DNA of 64,000 nucleotides from NCBI RefSeq assembly GCF_047948215.1, contig NC_134458.1, forward strand, positions 146,273,036-146,337,035, written 5' to 3'. A program made the translations under genes and the position numbers. The stretch's first letter is position 1. Every line of letters starts with the position of its first letter. The notes under the pieces are model-generated. The model was not told the DNA's origin. It saw nothing but the letters and a program-made list of their open reading frames with translations, and did no database searches. Origin of the DNA: Lycorma delicatula. Taxonomy: Eukaryota > Arthropoda > Insecta > Hemiptera > Fulgoridae. Shown here one piece after another: positions 36,020 to 47,322 of this stretch.

Positions 36020-37365
36020 TTTTCTCTTTCTCCTAAAGAATTCTTTTATTATGTTGTTTTTAGTTTTTCTGTTCAGCACATCTATTCTCTTTTCGTTTTT
36101 GGATTCACAAGAACCTCTATTCTGCGGATTTTCCTCTAACTCTTTTTCCTTCATGACAATCTTTTATTTCTATATTTTTCTATATTTTCTATCTTTTATA
36201 TTTCTTTCTTTATTTCTATATTTATACATGGGGGCGAAGTTTTATATTTCTAAAATTTATCAAAAAAAGTTTTATTCAATCTATCTGAATCCATTCGAAT
36301 CATGTGTTTCACAAAATTTAGTCTTCTTTTTCGGATTGTGGTTTCTTAATCTTCGAAAGCTTTATCTGTTTTTATATTATAAATTTCTTTATTTGTTTTC
36401 ATTCTGTATTCATCTTTCGTTTTTCTTGGACCTTAAAATTCTTTTTGCAGTTTTTAAAATTGGTTCTAGATTTGTTATAGTAGAGGTTTCTGCCCCATAG
36501 AGGATTACTGGTTTCACTTCTGTATTATAGTGTCTCAATTTTGCATTACGGATAAATTTTTCTTGTATATATTTTTAGTTAAAAATTTCAGTCTCTCAAA
36601 AACTATTTCTCTGCTTTCAAACGCCTTCTTATTCGAACCATTTGAGGTTATTTCGCCCACATAATTAAATTTATCTGTATATTTAATTTTTTCAAATTGG
36701 GTTTTTATACATCTCTTGTCTTGCTTAGAATTTGTTATTATTTTGTGTTTTAGAAATAAGATTTGAGAACCAGCTTTTTCAGTAATTATTTTCAAATCCT
36801 CAATTTGAGAAATTGCCTCTTTTTTTGAATTCACCAGTAAAGCCAAATCATCAGCGAAAGCTGAACAATTTACTCTTATTTTTCGTTTTCCTGCCTCGAT
36901 TACAAAAGCGGTTTTGTTAACATTCCAAAATGTTTTCATTATTTCATCTAATACTAGGTTAACGAGTAGAGGGAAAATCCTGCTTTAGACCTGTTTTAAT
37001 TTCGAAAGGATCGCTGATTTCGTCTAAAGTTTTTATTTTTGAGAATGTGTTTGTTAGAGTTAGTTTTATTAAGTTTGTTGCTTTCTGATCGATTCTGTAT
37101 TTTTTCATCGTATCGATAAGAGTTTCTCTGTCTATAGAATCGTAGGCTTTTTTAAAATCAACAAATGTTATAAACATCGATTTTGATTTTAACAATCTGG
37201 TTTTTAATTATTAATCTAAAACTTAAAATCTGTTCTGAACATCACCTATCCCTTCTGAATCCTCCTTGAAACTCACCTAACTTTGGATCAATTTGAATTT
37301 CTAATCTGTTTAATAATAGTTTAGAGCGAATTTTGTGTGATACTGGTAAGAGTTGTTACTGATTT
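36020..37365 (-). mobile_element. LINE-A copy 3: RT domain with intact FADD box
   Basis: Best preserved LINE-A reverse transcriptase here. Reading from the right: LLPVSHKIRSKLLLNRLE, DPKLGEFQGGFRRDR, MFITFVDFKKAYDSIDRETL (palm, first catalytic Asp), FEIKTGLKQ, then KIRVNCSAFADDLALLVNSK near 36850 with the catalytic FADD intact, TDKFNYVGEITSNGSNKKAF, FERLKFLTKNIYKK, VILYGAETSTITNLEPIL, and RKRRLNFVKHMIRMDSDRL near 36280. Two long open frames (36535-36939 and 36959-37195) are separated by a shift around the GLKQD motif. The 3' limit is uncertain. The endonuclease part is missing. Confidence 0.88.
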
Positions 37366-38319
37366 TTATACCTTACTAGTAAATTTATCTTTCATTATTA
37401 ACCCTAACTGGATAGTTTAGCCCGTGCTTAATAAAATATATAAATAAATCGTTTTTAATTGAAACAATTTTTGTATTTGGTATTATGGTTAAAAAGTAAA
37501 CTTAAATTGTCTTGCTTCTAAAAAAATGTTCTTATAAAAAAAAAGTTATTTCCCTTATCCAACATTAATTTCATATAGTAGAAATATTAGATGTATTTCC
37601 ATGAAAATTAATATTCATTTATTTTTTTTCATATTAGAATACAGTATTTTATTCGGAATTTAATTCTTTAGAAAATCTTATAACAACCAAATATAGTACT
37701 GCTTTAGACTAAAAAACACCAGAATGATTGTAAAATAATAATACAGAAAAAATTCATATTGATTGTAAAATAATAATCCAGAAAAAAATTCATATTGCGT
37801 TTTATTATAACTATTTTATATTTTCTTTTTTTATGAGTATTTTAATGTAAATTTTCATTATAGTATTTTATTTTATTATCCAGCCAGTTTTACGACTCTA
37901 GAAATTTGACTTTTTAAGTATAATTTTAAACAATTAAAATTGTTATTACAAGAAAAATCGTTTTGTAAAGTGAGTGAAAGTTATTTTAACAGTTCATTGA
38001 ATCGTTCATCGAAGTGGATTTATTTGTTACAGCTGAAATTTCCTAGCGGTTAAAAAAAAAATATGTATATATATAAATCCTTTTTATTTCTTTAAAAAAA
38101 TTAATGACTCAAGAAAACGTTTCGATTTAATCACGGTTTGTTTTAAGATTTTAATCAATTCATGTGTAGCTTTAATCAGCTAATCATTCATTATCTGGTT
38201 TGTGTTGATTGTTATCTTTTAATTAATATGTTTCTTTTCCCTTTCCTTGATTTTTTTTATTTTCTTAGTGTGTATGTTGCAATCTTTTAAACTAGTGAAC
38301 AATAAACAACCACTTCCAC
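37366..38319. other. AT-rich spacer with a tandem duplication
   Basis: GATTGTAAAATAATAATNCA followed by GAAAAAATTCATATT occurs twice in tandem at about 37726-37795 (unit ~36 bp, near-identical). Nothing else is recognised. Confidence 0.5.
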
Positions 38320-38536
38320 ATTCCTCAATGAGATGAGGAGGATATGCATGACATGTAAATGAGGTTTTCAGACTCAGGCCAAACATTCCTGAAACGTGTG
38401 ATTAATTGAACCCCAACCACTAAAGTACACCGGTATCCATTATCTAGTATTCTAATCCGTATAAAAGCTTACTATGATTTGAACCTCAGAACTGTCGATC
38501 TTGAAAATCAGCTGTTAAACAACTGATTTCGTTGAC
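38320..38536 (-). mobile_element. SINE-A copy 6 (variant subfamily)
   Basis: Minus strand: ACACCGGTATCCATTATCTA signature, TGAACCTCAGAACTGTCGAT at the B-box side, and CAGCTGTTAAACAACTGATT, the variant head shared with copy 5. The tail end at the left lacks a clear poly(T) and the tRNA head is incomplete at the right. Confidence 0.75.
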
Positions 38537-39829
38537 TTAAAAAAGAAAAAGAGGTTTCAAATCAATGTGCATTTCTTTTTTACGTATATTTAAAACAGAT
38601 AGACCAATGTAAATTATTATTTTTTACATTGTGGAAGAAGACTATTTAACAGTCCCGTTGTAAATTTGTCAAATAATTAAATATTTAAAACAAATATATT
38701 AAGACACTTCTTACGTTTTTGTCAGCATCACTGTTTAATATTAGATTGTTATAGCGTAATAAATACTTATTGGTTATCGCTAAGGGCTATAAAATTTATG
38801 GTATAACATATTCATTACGCGTTATATCTCATATTTAAATATTTGTCGCGTAAATAATGTACAGAATTAGTTGAAATATTATACAATTTACTCATAACAG
38901 AGAGTCTTAGCTCACATATCGTAGTAGTCTCATTACGTCATTTCTCTTGGTTTATTTATTTTATTTTTAATCTAGACACTGGTTTTTAGCTTTATTGTTT
39001 CTTGTGAACAAAATTTTTATTTAAATTTTTCATTTGGTCAATAAAATATGAAAATAAAACAAAAATACGTAAAATAAAATAATTTTAAAAATTTACTACA
39101 AAAATAACTTTAAAAATTTGAAGTACAATATTTATTATTTCAGTTCTTTAAATCTCAGTATTTTTAAAGTGATGTCAATGTAAGGGTTACTAAGCTGTTC
39201 GTAGTTGTTCAGTTTAATTGAGTTTTATGAGATGCAGTTTATAAGAGAAATTTATCATTATTTTTTAACTTTTGTCGGATTTTTCAGACTGTTTTCTTGA
39301 GTTTATTTTATATTATGAAACGTGAAGATAGTTTAAATAAAGGAAACTTTAAGCAGAGTTATGTCAATAACGCTTATATAAAAAAGGATTTTAATTCTGA
39401 AAAAACTGACTAATAAATTTTACCCTTTTTTTACATGTTGAGGAACGGTAAATAGAAAGTTTTATTTATTTTGTTATCTTAGTCTATTTCCACGCATTTT
39501 GAAATTTAATAAAAAAGTAAATCCTCATTACTTTATTTGCGTACTGTATAAATTACATAGTCATTTTACGCTTCTTAGATTTTATTTGTCGATCAGCATA
39601 ATGGGTTTCGATCACTAACAAAAATTTCCAAATTATTTTCTTCATAAATTAATTTAGTGAAGTTGGATGAAAACATTTTTGAATAATTACTGTAAGTAAC
39701 ATTATAAAGAGAACTTGAAATTTTTTTTTAGAAAAAGAAGTTTTACATTTGTTGTGAAAATCTTAATTAAACCGTTAACAGTTTATGTTTACATTTACTT
39801 CAACAACGATTTTAATTAAACAAGTTTAC

Positions 39830-39871
<42 letters not shown>

Positions 39872-40679
39872 TGTTATTTTATATCTATTATGAACGTACC
39901 TCCAGTGTAGAATGAAGAGAAATAGCAAAAACATTAATTAATCCGTTTACATCTTGACAATTATTAGATGTTGTTTAATATGAATACTTTTGCTCAAACT
40001 ATACATACATTTATTGCTTATATATATGTTTAGGTACTTATTTACATGAAGTATATAAGTGTGTATGTATGCGCGCTCGTACATGATAAACCATGTATAA
40101 TATAATCTTACCATGTATAATATAATCTTTGTATTGCTACAAGGGATTTCTTGTCGTGTCGAACTTCTGCTCCATAGAAATGTTTTTCATACCATTATGC
40201 TACTGTTTAGTTTGTACTATTTTAATAGTAAAAATTTTTTTTAATACGAAAAAAATTGAAAAATACTCAATGTTTTTTAAACATAATAAATCTTTCGTGA
40301 AGTTTAACTCAAAAGTTTAAATTTAAAATACAAATATATTTTACTATTAAATTAAAAATAATAATAACAACAACATTCATACTGTCTTATTTATTTAATA
40401 ATATTATCGATAGAGAATGGAAAAATTTGTAATTTATGTAATAATTTCATGTTCGTTTGCGTGTTGACATGTTATTGTTACATTTTATATGCATATATAA
40501 AATTATTCTGGTGCTTATTTTTTATGTATGTAACTTGAAACAATGTTTAAGTGTTTGCAATAGTAATTTTTAAATAAAGTTTTAATGAAATATTATTATA
40601 TCTTTTTTTTCTCTCGACAACGGCCATTAAAGGAACACATTTAATAGTTAATTTCTGGCTAATTTCCTTTTCTTCCAAA
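38537..40679. other. AT-rich spacer with (TA)n and a 20-bp tandem duplication
   Basis: Contains (TA)n at 39833-39869 and ACCATGTATAATATAATCTT twice in tandem near 40090-40130. No gene is recognised. Confidence 0.5.
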
Positions 40680-41828
40680 TATTTTTCAATTTCAAACTAC
40701 ATTGTTCCTTCCTTGTTTGCCACCCCATTTTTTACAGCTACACTCTGGTTCCTTTCTGAAAACCTTCACAAACTTGGATCTCTTTTCTAAATGTATTTTT
40801 GTCCCTTATATCTGTTGGATTTATCTCTGCAATCACGAGATCTTCTTTCACTTCTGTAAACCACGATTCGATTTTCCTCTATCACTCTTCTCAAAAAACC
40901 TTTCTTCAAGGCTTTCCAGAGGATCATGTATGTAACACAGGTAACAGTGAAATTTCGCTGTTACTGACTTCCTTGTCCCCTTTTTTATGAAGTGGATGGA
41001 TTAAATAAAGCGAGCATCCTTTTCTCTGGCAATACCTCTTCCCATATTCCCATTATAACCTTTTTAACTGTTCGAACAGTATTTTAATCCGCATTCTTCC
41101 ACATTTCAGCCACGATGAATTTTTCTTCGTAAGCTTTATTATTTTTCAAATTTTTAATAATTTGCGTAATTTCTTCCAGATCCTGTGACACCGAGTCAGT
41201 GTGTTGCCGTTCTGGTAATATTTGTGGAAATTTCTCCTTTGATTTCTCACAATTGAGTAAGTCCTTCAAATATTTTGTCAAAATTTCACAATTTTCTCTA
41301 CCGTTGGTCGCAATTTTTATTGTCCCTACAAAAACAAAGACTGGGGGTGTGTTTTTTTTTCAACTTTTGTTTAAATAATTTGTAATATTGTTTAGAGTTA
41401 TTCTTTTGAAACTCTTTGTTTATCTTGTCTACAAGACCCACTTCAAAATCCTTTTTCACTTTTCTTAAAATTTTGCAAGTCTCTTTCCTTTCCTGCCGCA
41501 ATTTCACGAGATTTAATTCAGTTGTATTTGCAAAACAATTTTTCCATAATCTTTCTGCTACGGCATCATCACACGCCTTATGCCACCAAATATGTTTCTT
41601 CTTCTGCGGTGAGTATGCAACAGCTCGTGCTGCTTCATTAAATTTTATCTTGAGTTCTTGCCAGTGTTGTGTTTTAAGATCCTTAAGTAATTCTTGGAAT
41701 TCTTGTTTGCTATCGTATAATTTCTGATTATCTATTCTTTGGCTTCTGTCATGTGTCACCTTTGTCCTATTTGGGTAAATACCTCGTTTTGATTTGGTGA
41801 GATAATGATCACAATCAACATTGAGTCC
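40680..41828 (-). mobile_element. LINE-A copy 4: linker and RT start joined to C-terminus (internal deletion)
   Basis: Reading from the right: GLNVDCDHYLTKSKRGIYPN (end of the endonuclease domain), a basic linker with WWHKACDDAVAERLWKNCF, then QIIKNLKNNKA and VAEMWKNAD (RT start), IWEEVLPEK, ISLLPV. Instead of the palm and FADD box, the sequence passes within about 40 bp near 40890 to SWFTEVKEDLVIAEINPTDI, RDKNTFRKEIQ, GFQK and an IWKKRKLAR-like tail, the element's C-terminus. The whole RT core is therefore deleted. The 192- and 65-codon open frames (41298-41876, 41084-41281) show the remaining parts are moderately preserved. Its upstream part lies beyond the inverted-repeat element, at 42862-43045. 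Confidence 0.85.
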
Positions 41829-42861
41829 TTTTACTTCCTTGTACGAAATAAAGGAAGTATTGTGATCGCGAAACATTTCGGTCTTCAGATTTCAACGGAA
41901 ATATCCATTTTGAACATCCCTGAATACATTTTGACTAGTTTCGGCGTGACGTCGGTACGTATGTATGTACCTCGCATATCTAAAAAACGATTAGCCGTAG
42001 GATGTTGTAATTTTGAATTTAAGACTGTTGTAACATCTAGTTGCGTACCTCTCCTTTTGATTGCAATTTATTGAATCAAAAGTGACCAAAAAAGCCCAAA
42101 ATCAAAACAAAATTGGAATTTGGACTTTTTTTTAACTGCAGTAATAAGCAGTCATTGAGAGCTTTTCAACTATGTATCATAAATGGTACTTATTTTCATT
42201 GGTTTCAGAGTTATAGTCAAATTAAATTTTGATTAATGAAATATTTGTATCTTATAAGGGAAGGCACATCGGTTCGAATCAGACTTCCAACTTCTTTTTT
42301 AGTTTTTTTTTTTTTTTTATTAAAATATATTGATTTATTAACAATTATTAGCCTCTGATTCTAAAAAAAATTTAGAATAAATAATTCAATAATAATAACA
42401 AATTTTAAAAAATATGAAAAAATATTAGAAGTTATTAATGAAATAAAATTTAATGTACATTTCATTTAAAAAAAAAATATGTATATATAATTTAATAGGC
42501 GTAGAAGTAATTCATGAGGTGACCACATCAGATTTGGTGAATCATCTGAATATTCGTTTTTGTTTTCATTTTGTTAATGGTTACATCATAATAATTTAAA
42601 AAAACATAGTATTCGATAGATAAGACATGCATTTATTTAAAGAGTAATAAAGGGAATTTTACTCTATCCTAATATTTCAGGTAAGATTGTTGAATTAATA
42701 ATTGTATAAATATTTGATGTTAACAACTAATATTTTAGCATATGTGTAACTGTTCACTTTATTAAAGAAAGGATCGTATCTCAATTTCAAATGAAAAAGG
42801 TTTAGATGAAGTGCAGTAAAAAATGTGTGTATGTAATTTTATAGACATACAAGGAAGTCAT
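41829..42861 (+). mobile_element. Element T: ~1.03-kb inverted-repeat element inserted in LINE-A
   Basis: Bounded by ACTTCCTTGTA at the left (from 41830) and TACAAGGAAGT at the right (to ~42858), an 11-bp inverted repeat. Just inside the left end lies a small fold-back, TTCCTTGTACGAAATAAAGG. The left third is of mixed composition (GGAAATATCCATTTTGAACA, GTGACGTCGGTACG reversed parts, TTGATTGCAATTTATTG), the right two-thirds are AT-rich. It interrupts the LINE-A coding sequence: NVKVK on one side and VKGLNVD on the other suggest a ~6-bp GTRAAA target duplication, though not exact. It carries no transposase and is non-autonomous. An 89-codon frame at 41805-42074 crosses the border and is not a gene. 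Confidence 0.7.
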
Positions 42862-43045
42862 GTGATATCCACATTAGATTTTCACTTTAACGTTCATCAA
42901 TTCTCTTATGTTCCTTTTCAAATTGGCGACATGATCTATTTGGAAATTAGCTTTCCATGCTAATATGGGATTCGGTATGCCGTACGTTTTGTCAGTAGCA
43001 TCCATTATTTCGAGCATGCACGTAAATTAATTCATATATTCAACA
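42862..43045 (-). mobile_element. LINE-A copy 4, upstream piece: end of the endonuclease domain
   Basis: Minus strand reads NPILAWKANFQIDHVANLKR then NIRELMNVKVK. The QIDHV and MNVKV blocks are the (N)QIDHV...DVRVxRG segment near the end of APE-type LINE endonucleases, directly preceding GLNVDCDHYLTK in the part left of element T. The two parts are collinear once element T is removed. Upstream of about 43045 similarity is lost. Confidence 0.7.
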
Positions 43046-43257
43046 TGTTTATCGTTATAATTTGTAAAATGTTTAATTTTTTCTTCTTGAAAAGAACAAC
43101 TTCCTTATCTTTATTGGTGAAGATTGATTCACTATTTTTTTTTTTATTATAAAAAAGAATTAAATTACTTTAATTTTTTATTATTATAAAAAAAATTAAA
43201 TTACTTTAATTATCACGTTTATTAATTTCGTAATAATAAATCATAAAGTAAATGTAA

Positions 43258-44656
43258 AGAGTGTTTCATGAAGAATCTAAAAAACTTTCAGAACATGTCC
43301 TACTGATGAGAATAAATAAGAAAGTTCATATAAATATAAGTTTTAAAACGCTTCTATGGTATGTAACTTCGGTTACTGCCAATTCTCGGAAAGTGCAGGC
43401 CAAAGAAGAATGAAGAGGTCATCGGAAGAAGAAGATGAAGAAGAAGGAAGACCCTCTACTAGTCCCAACATCACGGACAGGAGTCCGGAACAGAGCCCAG
43501 CAGAGATGCGTCCTGAAAGGCAGCCATAACAGAAGTGGATGAAGAGCTTCTACACAACCCTTCCTTTAAAACTTACATATAAATTAACTTAAATCAGCAA
43601 TTGCGACTCCTCCGGAGAAGGGGGCGTGCATTGCTCCCTCCATATAGTTAGTGCCCCGTTGTGGCGTATTCCTGCTAGCTTATGAAGCGTTAGCACCGAA
43701 AGGACTTCAGTGGACGGTCTGAAGGGGAATTACGTCGGGAGGACAGGTTTCATAAGCCTAGCCTTCCGCGGTCGGCCCATAAAATGGGTTTGATAACGCT
43801 GGTTTAACAACGGATTGGAATGCAATTAAATGCGTCCTTAAAACACAAAATACTAAATAAGACAAAACTTGAAAAATTAGACCCGTCATTTAAAATAAAC
43901 CTTTAAAAACACGCCCGATAGAATCATCCAGCAGCAAGGGACTCTGTCCAGGTTCTGCGATCCGTAGGGAGAATCTATAAACTCCCGCCAACTTTGCATT
44001 CCATTCCATTCCAAAACGCTTCTTTAGCAAGTGTAAACTATCTAAAAGTTTCGCTCTCTGTGCCTTCGGTAAAATTAAGTAAGACTGCAATCCTTGTGAC
44101 CCAAAGTAAAAGCTAAATTTAGTGGTTTTATGTTAAATCTAAACTAAAAAATTCGTCCCAGAACTGTATTTTTAGTATTTATAGAAAAATCTGCTGTAGA
44201 AGACAAAGAATTGAGGTCGAAAACACACTGTTTCATTTTCTGCCTAAAATAATTTTCTTAAATGGGTAATAGACACATAAACGATTTAAGTAAAACTTAC
44301 AGAGGATTTGATTGTGTGTAAAATGATATGAATAAAGTCTACAGAAACTAAATTACAGACGTAAGAATTTTTAAGTTTATTATAAACAAAACAAATGAAA
44401 ATGTGGCAGATTGTAACAAGGTATTAAACGAAACAAAATTTTCAATTTAAAATAGACTAAAACCCTAAATTTACCCTTTAATTTGGATCAAAAGAATTAC
44501 AATCTGGTTAATTTTACCGAAGGTGTAGAAATCAGGACGAAATCTTTCACCAGACGACAGTTGCTAACGAAACGTTTCCGAACCTATGTTTATATGAACG
44601 TTCTTCTTTATTTTAACATGTCCTGAAAGTTTGTTACATTTTTCGTGGATCACTTT
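43258..44656. mobile_element. Element L: ~1.4-kb element with ~100-bp inverted repeats and GC-rich core
   Basis: The left end (GAGTGTTTCATGAAGAATC, AAACTTTCAGAACATGTCC, AAGAAAGTTCATATAAATAT, AAACGCTTC) is mirrored by the right end read in reverse (AAGTGATCCACGAAAAATG, AAACTTTCAGGACATGT, AAGAACGTTCATATAAACAT, AAACGTTTC): ~100 bp of imperfect terminal inverted repeat at 43258-43360 and ~44555-44656. The core 43400-44060 is GC-richer and holds an acidic small frame on the plus strand and a 66-codon frame on the minus strand (43890-44090), neither a known transposase. Possible TGTA flanks. Superfamily unknown; probably non-autonomous. Confidence 0.7.
43410..43529 (+). CDS. Short acidic frame in element L, unknown
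   Basis: A 39-codon frame starting at ATG 43410: MKRSSEEEDEEEGRPSTSPN, then ITDRSPEQSPAEM and a stop at 43527. The Ser/Glu/Pro-rich, disordered composition differs from the F/I/L/Y/N chance frames around it and resembles the N-terminus of a mobile-element or nuclear protein. It is placed just inside the left inverted repeat of element L. It may be the remains of that element's first coding exon. No family is recognised and function is not assigned. Confidence 0.3.
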   Translation: MKRSSEEEDEEEGRPSTSPNITDRSPEQSPAEMRPERQP

Positions 44657-46444
44657 GTATTATCTTAACTAATCTAAGAGAATAATCTTTCAAATATACA
44701 CATTTCAAAGAATTTAAAAAATCTAAAAGAAAATATAGAGAAACAAAGATATTATTAAACATCATCAAAAGTAAATGTTTCTTTAAAATTTTATACTTAT
44801 ATTTAAATTATCGTGTACAAAGAGGTGTAAAACGAAAATAAAACATGGTCCTATTACGATTTCTATAATGTAATTACAAGGAAGCTGAGACACAAAAAAG
44901 TTATTAAATCAGCAACAGGATAAAATAAAAGTACGTGTTATATATCATCGCATTTATAAATCACCGTATCTAATATTTCCATTTGCAGTTAGCTATTAAG
45001 ACAATTTATTTTACTTAATTCTTTTCAGATCTTCACATAAGATTTCATTTACTAGTCGTATTTAATAAGTATTTGTACGGTTGTTGAAAATATACATGAA
45101 TATTTATTTATATAATATTTATCAAATTAAATATTTTATATTTTGCTTTATCAAAAATCCATAACTACAATATTTTTAAAATAATTTTCTTTACAAAAAT
45201 CGTATACAAATGAGTTATGGGTAACAATAATATATTTGTACAGATTTTTATAAATTTGAAAGGGGTTTTATAAATTTTCTATAAAAATCGACAATCTAAA
45301 TTGATATTTATTTAGTTCATTTGATCATGATATAAGTAAAAATTGTAAATTAATAATGATGAAATTTTCCATTTTTAATTAATATTCAAAAGTAAATTTA
45401 TTAAACGACAGAATTTATTAGTTTAATCTAGACAAATACCTTAAATATGAATGAAATAAACAATCCTATCAATATTTAAAACATTAATCAATTTTTAAAC
45501 AAATTTAATCCAAAATGAATTACTTTATTTAAATCATTAAATAAAAAAAAGTCATTAATTTTTCGTAATAAAATTCATAAATAATAATAATAAATATATT
45601 ATTCCATATAAGATGGTAGTGATAAGTTAAATTTTTTAACGGAAATTTTAATATTTGTAGGTGCGTCTACAAGGATTATTTGAAGGTCTTGTCATATAAT
45701 CTAATAATCTGGCGTCAATTCTAAACATACTTATATACACATACTAAGTTAAGTTTTGACATTCGTCAAAAAGGTTAGTTAAAGTTTGATATAACTGGTT
45801 AGATTATGCTATGTTATATTAATGAGTTACATGCTTCGGGATATAAGCTGGTAACTACCAAATATGGTCTTTTGATTGCGAACTTACTATGTTATTAAAC
45901 CGACCTTGTTTCTACTGTTAAATACTATGTTATAATTATTTATATTATATATTAATTTATTTTATTAGAGTATTGCCTCATATGTTTTTGTTATTGAATT
46001 TGTTGTATATTAATATTTTATTTATGTATTCATCATTAATAAATTTATTTAAATGTATTTATTATATAAAATTTCTGAATAAATTTTATATTTAACATTA
46101 TTTACACGTGCCATGAATCAATCATATATATTTAAATACTAATAGTTTTATTTTGCTTCAACCGGTTACCTTTTCCTTTCCTTTAAAAAGTAAACCGATT
46201 TCCGGATTTTTACATAAAATAATAACATAAATACCAAATCGATGATAAGTTTAATTTTTAGTAAATTTAAAAATAGTAATCTTATAAATAATATTATGAA
46301 AATATTTAAACCGCTTTCTCTCTCTATATGGTAAAAAATTACCTTGAATAAATATTCAAAAATTTATCCCTGATAAATTTGGCAAATTATTACGGGCTGA
46401 TTTAGGTATATTTAAAAAATGTTTCACAATATTTTACATTTCCG
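44657..46444. other. AT-rich spacer
   Basis: No gene or known repeat. A slightly more mixed stretch at 45650-45910 matches nothing else in the window. Confidence 0.45.
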
Positions 46445-46560
46445 TTAAATAATAATTAATTTGAGTGTTATTTTTTACCTTTCCTAGCATTCGCAGTAAA
46501 ATTGACAATACTTAGAAACTCAAAAAAATAACACTCAAATCAGTTATAATTATTAAAGTT
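46445..46560. mobile_element. Hairpin MITE copy 1
   Basis: Inverted arms ATTTGAGTGTTATTTTTT (46459 onward) and AAAAAAATAACACTCAAAT (to 46540), with weaker pairing beyond. The loop side holds TTTCCTAGCATTCGCAGT. The core and the arm ends are shared with copy 2 at 48.4 kb, which shows a dispersed family and not a chance hairpin. Confidence 0.75.
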
Positions 46561-46924
46561 AAATAATCTTTGAAATTTAACACTAAGAGTTAAAATCCAT
46601 TCTTGATTGCAAATAAACAATCTTCAATCAAAAACACCAACAAAAAAATTGATTTAAATTCCAAAATATATTTTTATAAATGTTTTCAATTGTTACCCTT
46701 TAAATTAGATTTATAGATTAATTTTTTTTTAATAAAAAAAGTTGTGAGAGAATTTTGAATGATGATTTTATTACAGGTGAAACTCAAGATAAAAAGAAGA
46801 CATAAAATTAAAAATATAAAAAACCACGACCAAAAAACGTTAAGTAAAAAAATATTGTCATATGTGGTTTAGACCAGCACATATTATTTAATAATCCACA
46901 CAATAATCTAGCCTCGCTGGAGCT

Positions 46925-47316
46925 GAAAAGATTTAGAAACATTCAAAACCTCTTTTGAAGAAAAATCTCTTGCAGCGCCCAGGGAGCGGTGCAATATATA
47001 CGGCGTTTTAATCTAAGAACCTGCTCAGAGATGACACCTGTGTAATGCAAAAAAAACCGCATCAAAATTGACTGTTCTAAAGAAACATCTACTGCAGCGC
47101 CACCTGGTGGCCTACAACTTTAAAACATGCCTAAGAACCTGCTCTGAAGTGATATCTATATAATGCCAAAAACCACATCGAAATCGGTCCAGTAGTTTTT
47201 GAGGAAAATGGTGACAGGTATGCGCGTGCGCGCATACCACACACACACAAAACCTCTTACCCCAAACGCATATACAGTCTCCGTTCCGTCGTGGGTAAAA
47301 AAAGCTGATAACAAAG
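46925..47316. repeat. Two-unit degenerate tandem repeat with fold-back and CA tract
   Basis: Two ~115-bp units start near 46965 and 47085: TGCAGCGCC, then CTAAGAACCTGCTC, GA(T/A)GACACCTGTGTAATGC or GTGATATCTATATAATGC, and CCRCATCRAAATYG. Unit 2 runs into AAATCGGTCCAGTAGTTTTT, then a 10-bp perfect hairpin GGTATGCGCG-TG-CGCGCATACC (47217-47238) and a short CA run. The AAATCGGTC phrase is shared with SINE-C and element R. No coding function; likely part of a dispersed repeat. Confidence 0.6.
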
Positions 47317-47322
47317 TTGTTA

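Noticed and set aside
36051..36500. 149-codon plus-strand frame opposite LINE-A copy 3
   Set aside because: Shadow of the LINE-A antisense coding strand; F/L/S-rich with no independent motif.
41416..41727. 103-codon plus-strand frame
   Set aside because: Shadow of the LINE-A linker encoded on the minus strand.
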